64,000 nt of DNA, from positions 556,001 through 620,000 of the forward strand of contig NC_045148.1 in the NCBI RefSeq assembly GCF_008831285.2. The letters are read 5' to 3'. The notes below the pieces were generated by a model. The model did no database searches. It had not been told where the DNA came from and was given only the letters and a program-made list of their open reading frames with translations. The translations under genes and the position numbers were made by a program. Origin of the DNA: Nymphaea colorata (taxonomy: Eukaryota; Streptophyta; Magnoliopsida; Nymphaeales; Nymphaeaceae). This document shows positions 10,501 through 22,500 of this stretch, in pieces (the first letter of the stretch is position 1; each line of letters starts with the position of its first letter).

Positions 10501-13500
10501 TGATGAAGATTATGAATGAGAGTCAAGAGTACTTTCATTTTATAGGTATTGACATTGAACATTTTCACAATTTCATTATCATCTTGTGATGTAATACGTA
10601 ACATCTAAAACTTGTTTTTTGATGTGGCATCCCATAGACTTATGGACCTTATTACTTATAAATCTATGTGTTTTTTATGAAGAACATATTATTCTTCTTT
10701 TTTACTGATTTTTTATTAATTTTTTCCTATTTTTTCTGATTTATTAAAATAAAAGAATACGGTTACAATACATTACGATATTTTACGATACAATGTATCT
10801 TAAAGCCAGACCGATACGGCTTACGATACGCTTTTTACAACATTGAGTTTATGGCTGAATTACACCAAATATACGGCGCTACCAACTAGGAACTACAAGA
10901 AAAGAAACAGTGGACACACAACTCTGATGTCTCAATGCCATCCTTAAGGACCTCAAAGTGTATTGTTGCACACAATCGTATGGTCCTCCAATACAATCAC
11001 CGACATCGTGATCAGATATACATTGTGGGGGACTGGGTGTATTTGCACAGACCTCCTACCCATGGAGCAGGATATCGACAGCTAAGAGGATACAATAAAC
11101 TTGCTCCTAGGTACATTGGGCCATACCGCATCATCAGGCGGGTCGGGACTCTTGCATATGCAGTGTTGTACGTATCATACGATATGGGGTTGTGTCGTAT
11201 GATACGTATCGTCGCGTTTCAAAATTGCGATACGATACATCACCTATATTGTAAACAGGTGGTGTATCGTGTCTGTATCGCACGTATTGTACGATACAAA
11301 CACTATATCGTACGATACAGTCATGATACGTTGCGATACATTACGATACAGTTGCGATACGTTAATTTTTTATGACTTTTCGGTTTTTTTCTATTTTTCT
11401 GATTTATTTTTAAAAAACTACGATACAATTACGATAGGTTATGATATTTTAAGATACAACGCATCTTAATGTCAGACTGATACAGCTTACGATACGCTTT
11501 TTACAACATTGCGCATATGAGTTGTTATTACCATATGGAAGCAACATCCATCCAGTCTTCCATGTATCGAAGTTAAAGCCCTGCCCACAACCACCACTCA
11601 AGGAAGAACTCATTTCAGAGCCTTGATGGAGGACTAGGTAACTGCCTTCCCTTAATCGCAGATTGGGCATTCGCACCACCAGCCATAATGGAGCAAAGAC
11701 CATTGAGTGCTTAATAGAATGGAACCAAAATGATGGCAGCACAGCCACCTGGGAAAAGGCAGAGGACATCACTCTCTGATCTTCAAACTTCACACCTTGA
11801 GGACAAGGTGTTCTTGAAGGGGGGAATTGTTAGGCCAAGACCTAACAACTGAGTTTCGTTTATTTCTGCTGCTACTCTTTGTCTTTGTGTTTTCAATTTA
11901 AGTGTTTATGTTAAGCAACGGGTCGGGTCCAGTTAGGCCTGTAATCAACCCAACCCATCATGTTATGTTATATACGCACACTTAAGGGAACTAAACCCTA
12001 ATGAAAATTACAATTCGTGAAAGAAATTGGGCTTCGTAATAACTGGTGTGTTTAAGGCAGAACTCTATGAAGAAGGAGACTGATAGCTGTTTGGTGGCTA
12101 TCACCGTCCACCCCAACTTACCCTGCTGCAACAAGAGCCATCGGTAGCAGCGTATAGCTGGTCCATCGAAGTGGATGGCTGCATACCCGACTCGTTGGTT
12201 ACTGGAAAGCCCGTGGCACTCAAAAAACTGTTCAGCCTTGAAGATCCTACTCAACGGATCACCTCTTGGAAAACGCAAAAATCCATACAGGCCTGCTTCC
12301 AGAGTGCCCTGTTCCCACCATAGACTTTCAAATATGTCAATCCCCCTGATGGCGGTGGAGGGAGAGAGGGGGGCAAGAAAAGGAGGGGGTTGGGGGCGAT
12401 GGAACTCATAGCTGGTGGTTTCAGTTCTCTCGGTACTCGGTGATCTTGTGACTCTGCCTGCTGCAACATGTCCCTCGTCATCATCACCAAAGCATGTTGA
12501 TCTGCCATGAACGCCTGCATCCTACCTTCTGCTTCCTGGTTCTGGCGCTCAACTGTGTGCAGTCTTTGGGTCATCAGCTCCATAGTCTCCTCCATACGCT
12601 CCCTATGAGCTTCCACAGCGGCCATTACATCTTGAAGTCACTTTTCTTTGTTAGCCATAGATCTAATACCAATGTTAGCCTTAACCTATAGAGGGCAATT
12701 ACTCACGCACACTGCCCTTGCGAAAGCCCAGCCTTTACACCTTAAGATTGGTAATTCTATTGATAATTAGGGTTAACTCCCCTAAAGACCTGATATACTG
12801 TTATCCTAAAACATGGGGTGGGTTATTGAGACCTACCATCCACCCGACCTAGTTCCCTAAACTGACTCCATGCAGGCAGATCCTGCCTCTATGGACCCAA
12901 TAACAGACTTTCCCAACCCACTAACTTCACGCCTAACAAAAAACACATTTTAAAAGTGTAAACCAAGTATGAGGATAATGTCATCTGTGGTATAACTACA
13001 GTTAACTCTGAAATGCACCCGACTGAGCAGATGAATCATGGTTATAGGAAAGACTAGTGTAAGAATGCACTCAATCTTCACAAAGATCGACCCAAAACTG
13101 AGTTGATGTTCCAAAAAATATCTTCACAAACAGCACACAGACTCTCTCTCCCCTCCCCCCAACCCCCAATCTTTCATTTTCATTTTGTTGGCCTCTTAAC
13201 ATAGCATTAGATCAAGTGTCTTGCATGCAAATATTATATTCGTATCTCTAAATTGAATGGATCTATTTGCATCTGCAGTTTACTTTAAAGTTAAAGTTTC
13301 AGGTTCACTTCTCGATTGTTATTTGCATTTGCACATTGCCATTTGCAGGGTGTTATATGTGCTATATTTGCATTTGTGGGTTGATGTGTAATGTACTTTA
13401 TGCTGGTTAAAGTTGTTTCTAGCAGGATTTGGACTTCACTCAGTTAGGCAGAACAATAACCTCATACACATTCAAGCAATGAGTGCTAAGTTCTGCATAA

Positions 13501-16500
13501 AATGAATTTAAACCAGACTGCATTTTTTTAAAAAACAAGTATAGTAATACCTAAAGGTAGAAGAATTATATTAAAAACCTTTAAAAAATGGTGCTTTTTT
13601 TGGACAAGTGCTTAAAAAAGTCATGTACTTTTTAGGATCTCCAAACTAGAAAAGATCCTGAAATATTTGCCATGTTGCTTGTTAAGTAGTATCATTAGTT
13701 ATTTAGCAGCTGATACATTAGTTTGACTCACAAAAGTAGGAAAAATGTGATAGCATGTAGCAAATCCTTGTACTAAAATGTTCTTTGCATGCTTTTCACT
13801 CAGCATCTTTTTTCCTTGAGTTTCAAGAAAAATGTTGATATTTACCTAATTTCTCTAAAATTTTGTATTTCGTTGCTTTCACATTTGCCGTATGTTCTTA
13901 TATTGAGTATATCTCATAATTTGATCATTTGCATGTATATATCTATAAACTTTTTTATCTTCTTTGGGAAATATATGCACAGTAAATTGTTCAAGTTTGA
14001 GAAAAGAATACAACGAATGAATCCAGCTTCGCAGCAAGTGTGTTGAAGATCCTAATGACAAAGATAAAAAAGGAAACTTAATATGTAATTATTGCCATAA
14101 AAACTTTCAGAGGTAGTGTTATAACTTATAACAACCCGGCTCAGTCCTACATTGGATCCAAGCTCCTAGTCTAACAGGTTCCAACCTGCCCTCTACCAGC
14201 AGCAGTTCCAACTGAAAAAGAACTTGGCAGCAGCTTCAGTTATGAGTTTTAAATTGTATTCAGTACGAAATGGTAAAGTACAGTAAGCTCTAAGCCTCTA
14301 ACTAATAGAGATTTGACTAAGTATGTTCTTCCTTTCTCCTTTGAAGAATAAGTTGAATGATGCATCCATATATTTTTTAAACGTTGAGAAAATAAAAAAC
14401 TATTGAGAATGAATTAGAATATGGTTTGAAGCCAAATATAATAACAAATTACCAACCTCATCTTTAAATAAGAAAGAAAGGCGTGAAACCAATTTTTCCC
14501 ATTGCTCCTTCATTGTAAGGGTGCTGTTTGGTAGTAGGATACCAAGCTGCAAACAGAAATAAGAAAACAAGCAAAAATTAATTAGATGAATAATATCACA
14601 CCATGCTAAGAATGACCTTCCAAGAGAAGTTCATAAAAGCCATCTCCAACTCCCATATTTGAAAACATTACAACCTTCTAGCATTGTCACAAATATCATA
14701 CAAATTTTTAACAACAATAATTTTGTGCCCCAGAATTCAAAATAGTTTGGCCAAAGAAAACTAATGAAGATCTTATCCCTGTCACACGCTGCACATTCGA
14801 TGCAGTCGGGCAATATTCCCAAGAAATGGAACAGCGACTGCCTGAGCAGTAAATGGATGGCTGAGCAATGGTTCGCATTTTGTAAGCTAAGAGGGCCATA
14901 ATAATGGTTTCACTTAGAGCCTTGCATAGTAGTTCAATGACTGAATGAAGTCCATAAATACATCTTGCCAAATCAGGTCTGGAATACGCAGGGCCCGTAG
15001 TTTCTAGAGTGTTCCATACTTGGTTTTCCAACAAACAACAATGCCAAATATTACTTAAGTTATGTGCCACATACCGGGGCACCAGAAAGTCTGTTACAGT
15101 CAGAATTAGGTTGTAAATTTCCCAGAGGATGAGTTTGATAACCAGGTGAAACACTGAAGCTGAGGGGAAATTGTATGAGCTTCCCCTGGTTGAAAGTTAC
15201 CCAGTGAAATCAGGTCCTCCTGGTTGAAAACTTTCACCTGGACACTCGTGATACCTCGAACACCAAGAACAGCCGTCTGAGCAGCAGGGACACCATAGAC
15301 ATCCTTCTTCTTCTTCTTCTTCCCTTTTGTAAGGTGAGGTCCAACCACCATCTCTCTCTTTTAGAGCAATCAAACAGCGTCATTTCTCTTGTGCATGACA
15401 CTTCATTGCCCCTGGTCTTGCCATCATCGACACTCCTGGTTTTCGTTGTGCCCTGCAGCTTGTCTATGCAACAATATCGAAGCTCCGCCACGATCCTAGC
15501 AAGTTCTTGCAGCAATCTCTCATCGGGACATAAAATTTCATAATATTGTTACTTCTCTGTATATAGGCAATTTGGTTCTAAAAAACAATGACCAGTGACA
15601 TTCACATGTTCGCCACCCATCTCCATTTTGTTGCCCTCCTTCAGAAGCAAATACCGTCACCTTCAAATGAGGAAATCAAGCCCTTCACTGCTGTAGTCCA
15701 TTCCTTCCATCCATTCACCACATTGTATAGTATATATTCCCTCTTCAGTCTCCTCTTCAGCGATGACTAGCACCCATCCTAATTTAATGCCTTTTCTCTT
15801 TGTTGTTGTTTGACAATGCTGGAGTCCTTTGCCTTAAGTTGGTATTTCTCTTGGGCTTGGGAAAAGTTGAGGCTGTATGTATTTGATGAAATGTGTAAGA
15901 TCTTCTGAAGAGATTGCACTTTCATACAACCGTAGCCACACCTAGTCATGATCTACAGCAGCATTGACTTGTGTCCATTGTCATCTCTCATCTATTCTTG
16001 CGCACATTAGCATCATCACTGTTCAGTTTTTCTCATCAGTGTATTACTTTTCTGGTTACTCTACATTGCCAATTATTTTTTATTTTTCTTTTATGTGAAT
16101 GTTACTGTTGACCATTGAGTAATATATATTGCTGATTTGTAGTATTTATTTTTTAGTACATTATTTGTCACTCGTATATTATTTTCCAATCTGTAGTATT
16201 CATTTTACTATGGTTTTGAACAGGCAGATGTTGCAGTAATTATTAACCCTTTGTAAATTTGGCATAAACTTGACAGCTAGGATGCAAATGTTTGGAACAA
16301 TATAAATATATCTAAAGTAAAAGTAATTAAATCTTTACTTCTTGTATCATTTCAAATGTCTGTGTTGTTTGTGATTAATCATGAGTGTCATTATCTAAAG
16401 GCTAACGATCTAGTCTGTCCTAACCAAATGGGTTTGTCATCCCTGCCATGATGTTGGAACAGCCTATTTTGAATGTAGAAATAATGACAAATGTTTTAAA

Positions 16501-19500
16501 AATAAATGTGTTCATAATAAAAATTTAAAATAATTTGAAATTACTTTTAAAATGAAATCAAGGAAATTAAAAATAATTTTGAATATTTTTATATCAAAGT
16601 ATTTAAAAAATTAAAAATATTTGTAATGGTTGGTTAGTTATTTGCAACTGTTTTTCTCCCCTCCCTCACTTTAGCGATCAAACACCCAAAAATTTATCTA
16701 GGTGAACTTTTTCTAGTTCATCAAGAACATGTCATTTTAAAATGAGGTGAAATTTCCCCTCTTCCTCCTTTTACTAAGGGGCCGTTTGATGGATTGGAAA
16801 CCTGGAATGGGAAAAAAGATTCTAGAAATAAGTTTCCTGGAATAAAGGAATGGGAAAGATCTTTCCCATTCTCATTCCGCTATGTTTGTGATGACTGAGA
16901 AACAAATTTTCTTCAAACTTGTTTCTTAGTTTGATAACTAAGAAACAAGTTTCAGGAAACTTGTTTTGTAGTTTGGTTACATTTGGAACAGCAAGGATTT
17001 TTTTTTTTTTTTTTTTTTTTTGCTGCAAGTGAGCTGGGGCGGAGCCCTTTCATTATTAAAGCAGAGAAAGAATACAATAAGGAATGAAAGAATCAAAAAT
17101 TACCTTGCAAAGCAAGGTGAAACCAAGAGAACAAACAAGAGCTAAACATCCAGCTCCACATGAGAACCCAACAAAGCAATACCCACAGAGGATAGGAATT
17201 CATCTGAAATAACCAGATGGTTAAGTCTGCCCCCAATACAAGAAAACCTGTTACCATAGAGGTTAATACTCAGTAATTCTTCCAGCAACAGCCTCTTCCA
17301 TCTCTCATTATTAGATTGAACTGCAATAGTATGACTATGAGATGAGATAAAATGCAGACCATGTTCAAGATGATGAAGCTCCCCCAGGATATAATCATCT
17401 TGAACAGCCTCTCCAAATTTGCAAACAATGCGGTTATTATGCCACACTGATTTCGTAATTCGTGTCACATACAGCGACTGTAACTCTTAGTTACGATTTT
17501 ATTGTAATAATATTATGTACGTGGAATGTTTTCTCTAGAAAAAAAATTCTTTGTTTATTTCGGGTTACCAAAATTTCATGTCAGTACTTGTTAATGTTTT
17601 TTTTTTGTCTGTTTGTCTTAAAATCTGAAGGGTATTCCGCAAGTGCCTGACCGATTTAGTTAGATTCTTTTTATTTATGCTCATCCATTCAAAGTTAAAA
17701 ACCGACTCCGTCCGGAACAGTTTTGTTCCGCCATGCACGTGGCTGCTGCAACAATATGCAAATTAAACATTGCATTGCATGACTCATTGGCAATATTCAT
17801 GTTACCTAAGCAGGTCAATGAACTATACGATTCAAATACGAGACCCGCGGTGCATGTGATACTAGGAACAAAAAAGTGTCTGTCTTAACTTGTCCATGGA
17901 CAGAGTTTGCCAGACAATAACTCAACAAGAGCCTCCGGACAGAATTGTTGGTGGGTCAGGTTTAAGGCCTCTACATCATTGGATAAACGTCAAGCGTTTG
18001 ATTCCCCAGGTTGCTTGACATGATGAGCTGGGAATGGGATCCTCCTGCAAAGGTTTGTCCCACTTATGACTGAAGAAACAATTTCAATAGTCCAACCTGC
18101 ACTTGGTTTAACCAACCAAGTAGGACAAAAAACCTTAGTTTTGAGGCGCAAGTTTAATACATTAAGCTTTTGAGCAGGCCATTCAACATTCAGGAAAACT
18201 TTAAACATGTTTGCCACACTTCATGTTTAATTTGTGAATCGTATTTAACAGTCTTTGAAAAAAAAACATGATTGTTAAAACAGACCATCCAGCACCATTT
18301 CCATTCCTTGTGGCAGAATTTTCTCCTTTTGCACCCAGGAAAAATGCTCCCAAAATCGTCTTTGGGTATGTAGCATTCCAAACCAGGATAAAAAATAAAT
18401 CCATATACTCCTTGATGTAGGACAGGCAAATAGCAAGTGGCCATGATCCTCTGTCACTGATTCGCACATCTTGCATTGAGATGCAAGAGAAACTCCCAAA
18501 CGTTGCAACTGCTTTTCAGTTAAAAATCTCCCAAAACTCCTAATACACGAGAACCAATTAGCTTTGGGAACACACCTAGGAATCCAAATGTTTTTTAAGC
18601 CAACTGCTTAACCCTTTCACTCTGCACAGCGGACCTTTATCGCATCATCAATTTTATCAGGATCAGCACCATTCACTCGTTCAACTGTCTTTGCTTCATT
18701 ACTTGTCCTGGATTCCCCAGCCTCATACTTCCTGCTGGCGGACGCAACGGTTCGTGAGCTCAAACTTGACTGTTCCTTTTCCACCATATACTGATTGACT
18801 TCTTCCAGGGAGCCAGTATGATTTCTCCATGAAGTAGATCCCAATTTCTTGTTGTGGAGCTCAACATTATGCATAACTGCATTTCGGTTCTGCACGCTCG
18901 AACTGTGCGGATCGAAGGAAGTTCATCTCGAGCAATCCATCGACTTCCTTCCTCTCGTTAGAGCTCTTCCACTCTCCCGTCATTCTTCGCAACCCGCTGT
19001 CCAGAACCAGCTATCGGAACTTGTGTTACTATACTTGAAATCCCCTTTCCCACCACCACCACCTAAGTTTGTCATTCCTTTTTGATGAAGCCCTTGATTA
19101 GCTACATCAATGCCACCATGCCCACCAAACCCTCCGCCATACTCAATTTCCCCCAAAACGGCATCGTTTATGAAGCCGTCGCCGCGTTCTGCAGCAGAAC
19201 CTGAATGACCCCAATGCGCTCCTTTAAAGTCTACAGGGCCCTGATGGTGACTTCGCAGCCTATGGTCTCAAACCTCAGCGAATGCTCATTTGTTCCAATC
19301 CGGGCAAATCAGAACATCGGTGAACTCGCGCCCTAGCGCCTCTCCGGCGAACCATGGTCCACCATAGAAAGCACCTCTCTGCTGCAAATGGTCGTGGTGG
19401 GGGAGGGTCGGAGCTAAAGGATGGCTCGGCCCGAGAGCAGCGATGGCGGGATCAACAAACTCAAGATGGCGGGATCAACAAACTCAAGATGGCGGGATCA

Positions 19501-22500
19501 ACAAACTCAAGACGAAAAGGCATCAAAGAGGGAGAGGAGGGTGGTCGGAGGAGGAGGTGGAGCGGTCAAGACGGAGAGAGGAGCCTGTCGCTGGAAACCT
19601 CCTGCCAGGATTGTGCATCCAACGCTGCCAGCAATCACCAAGTATGTTCGGTGGAGATATCTGCCACCATATGGCTCTGATACCATAAAAGAAAGAATGA
19701 AAGAGCAGAGTAAAGACAGATTTACGTGGTTCAGTCAATTCGACTTACATCCACGAGAGATCATTTCATTTTCTATTTCATCATCCTACATCATACATAG
19801 AGGCTTTTCTTTTTATCATGGTTCCATTTGAACCGTTGTAAATAGATTTCCTTTCTATTTTGTTTTCAACTGTTTCTCTTGGTATTGGTTGGAGACGTTG
19901 AGTCCTCTTTCCATCTTCAATTCTTTTACCGTTGTCACTAAGCGTCTTCGGAAATTTTTTTTTCCACCCCCAACGGTGAAAAAAAAATTCCAGCATAAAA
20001 ATTCCAGAAAATGAGATAACAGATACTTTTTTCGTCCCTTGTTTGATGGGGAGGAAATTTTTTTGAAAATTTGAATTTTTTTGATGCAGCTACAGTGCAT
20101 TTCCAAGCAAGCAAACGTGCCCAAAGGGAACTTTCTCTTGGTGAAATTTTCCCTCCAAAATAGGGAAAGAAATCAAATGCTACCTGAATGTCCAGCCTTT
20201 CTGATCCATGAATTGTTTCAAATGTTGTGGAAGCAAGATTAGATCCTTTGGCAATGATAGTCATTTTTTATAGCATAGCAAGGAACCAAGGTTTCTCTGT
20301 GGAACATCAATTAAAGATTCCTGCAATTGCTTTGATGACTAAACTGATTCATTAACATTATGGTCCTCTTCAGTTTGTTGCCAAATGGAAGACATGATCT
20401 AGAGAAAAACTCTATAAGAATCCTGTTTTCTCCATTCTCTTCAAGTTTTTTGATAAAGCATCTGCAGCCTGTATTCATTCCATTTTTTTATAAACTATTT
20501 GTAACTCGTATCAAAGCAATTTTGCTTGTCCAAGGAGACACGTTCTAACCAAAACTTCAGGATGCGATGATCATTGTATATTCTGAATGATCATCCAATT
20601 GTGCACTGCAAACACTACTGCAACAGGTTATTTTTCACAGGCAGACATGCTTATAAATTTTTCTTCCATGACTTAGTATAGAAAGCAATGGAGTAACCTT
20701 GTTGAGACAACACGTGAATTGTGGTGTAAAAACAAGAAGTTCTTTTGTATATATTGGGGACCCAGTCCCTTTATAATACAAAACCTTTCAATAGGATGTT
20801 TTATGAAAATAACAGTGAGTCAGTGACTATTTGTCTATGTTATTTGTATGTCATTTAGCACTAATACAAGTAAAGAGTAGTGATAGTTCTAATTTGTGGT
20901 TTTATGAGTGAGTGTGTTTGACACATCCACTATATATCTAGACTGCTGCTCGAGGCACTTCCTTACAAATATACATTTTGCATGGTTACATACCCTGCAC
21001 ACTAAAACGCAATTAACTTAACAAGTCTAAGAAACAATCAAGCAGTTCAACACATAATAGGCTAATCCTCAAAAGAAAAGTAAAACGAACATTGAAAACC
21101 AATACGTACATATATGCAAGACAAATATAACAGGAAAAGTGTATGCACATTATGCAGCAGATAATTCCAGAACATCATTAACAATTATTAAAACAAAATT
21201 GAAGGCTTATAGGCATTTAACAGCACTAAAAGAAAAAGAAATAATGAACACTAACAATCAAGCAAACTAAACATGAAAAACAAACATACTATATTAAAGA
21301 GATAAGTACAAATGACTATCCAAGTCACACGGGTGCGCCAACTATGGTGGCGCACCTGCACTAGTGGCACCGGTGCGGGTGCTGCCCGACATTGCACCCG
21401 ACGCGGTCAAACCGAACCAGGTGCTGCTCACCACACCCGTTCTTCTTTTCTCTTGTTTTTTTATTTTTTTTCCTCCTGGCTTTCTCTCTTCTCTCTCTCC
21501 CCCTTATTTTGCTTAACAAAACTTTGAATTTTGTATGAGATTAAGATAACAAATAAAATTACTTATATAGCAAATATCACATATATGTATACATACATAC
21601 ATACATATAATATATATATATGTATATATGTATATATGTATATATATATATATATATACATATATATATGCTCTCGCCGCACCCGCACGCAATTTTTTTT
21701 GGAACTTGCCACATCCCGCACCGGCACTTGCACCCCACATCCATGTGACACAGTTGACTATTATTAACAAATAATTAGACATGCATAATCTGACAGCAAC
21801 TACACTAATCCTTGCAAGATCGCACGGTTAGAGGAAAACTGTAGCACCAACTAGAAAAGAACACAAAAGAAAACAATTTGTAGGGTTCGTAGCAAAAAAT
21901 AAAAAAGGGTAAAAAAACCAAGAAAAGAGGGAAATAAAGGAGGCGGAGGGAAAAAGAGAATAATAGAAATAGGATTGTAGCAGCCAAAGAAATAGCACAC
22001 GAGTAGGCAAAAGGAAAAAGGCAGGAGAGTTTAAAAGGGGGGAAATGGAGCGGGAGGATGAAGAATGAAATTTATTAGCTGGTTTGGCTGGATGACGTTT
22101 GGCTTAAGAAAGGCACCAAAAAACTGGCGGTATGAATTTACTAAACTTTTTTTTCACCATTTACCATCCTCAAGCACAACCATGTCGATTGAAAAATTGA
22201 AGTCAACAAGTAAAAAGTGCCATCGAGGACGGTAACAACCTTCTCCAATGCCATCTTTGCTGCAGCCTGCTCTGCGTCTTTCTTCCGGGTGAAGACATCT
22301 GAAACAACAGTGAACTCAGGTAATTCTAAGCGGCAGCGGAATTTAATTTGTCCCTGTTGTGGTATGGCTAATCCAGGACATGCATTGTTTGTTGATTCGT
22401 CATTCACTTCTTCAATTATATAGCAAGCCTTGCTAGCGTACTTCTGATTCAAGATGGCCTTTGAAGTAGCACCTGCCTTCTTGGGCGTTGGTTTTGGAGC

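Larger units (their letters stand above)
6065..12103 (+). mobile_element. Inner Ty3/gypsy chromodomain retrotransposon (Reina-like) inserted in gag of its relative
   Basis: LTRs at 6065-6315 (251 bp) and 11828-12103 (276 bp, with about 24 extra bases near its end) both start TGTTAGGC and end CA. Flanking 5-mers are TCGTC (6060-6064) and CCGTC (12104-12108), a near-perfect target duplication. Between them, in order, are primer site, gag, protease, reverse transcriptase, RNase H, integrase, chromodomain and polypurine tract. Two hAT-like MITEs interrupt the integrase gene. Without them the element is about 4.96 kb, a normal size for Reina. Stops and frameshifts throughout make it inactive. It lies opposite to the outer element and to HEN1. 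Confidence 0.92.
2522..12938 (-). mobile_element. Outer Ty3/gypsy chromodomain retrotransposon (Reina-like), nested and defective
   Basis: Two LTRs (2522-2788 and 12673-12938) start TGTTAGCC and end in CTAGCA or CTAACA on the plus strand. They are flanked by the same AAAAAC on the outside (2516-2521 and 12939-12944), a target-site duplication. Coding remnants read on the minus strand in the order gag, protease, RNase H, integrase, chromodomain; the reverse transcriptase is missing. A plus-strand relative (6065-12103) is inserted in gag and a TRIM (3487-3953) in the integrase region. Without insertions the element is about 3.9 kb. Short LTRs, small size, an initiator-Met primer site and a chromodomain suit the Reina clade (inference). 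It sits in HEN1 intron 3, in the same orientation as the gene. Confidence 0.88.

Noticed and set aside
18849-19085. Plus-strand 78-codon frame
   Set aside because: Opposite the possible LINE ORF1 remnant; no domain and ends in a poly-proline run from CCA repeats.
16781-20120. A single large Harbinger-type element bounded by GGGGCCGTTTGATGG and CAAACGTGCCC
   Set aside because: The proposed right end is a weak match and no matching target duplication was found; a LINE lies between.
21513-21782. Open frames on both strands rich in Tyr and Ile
   Set aside because: Caused by the TATA/CATA microsatellite.
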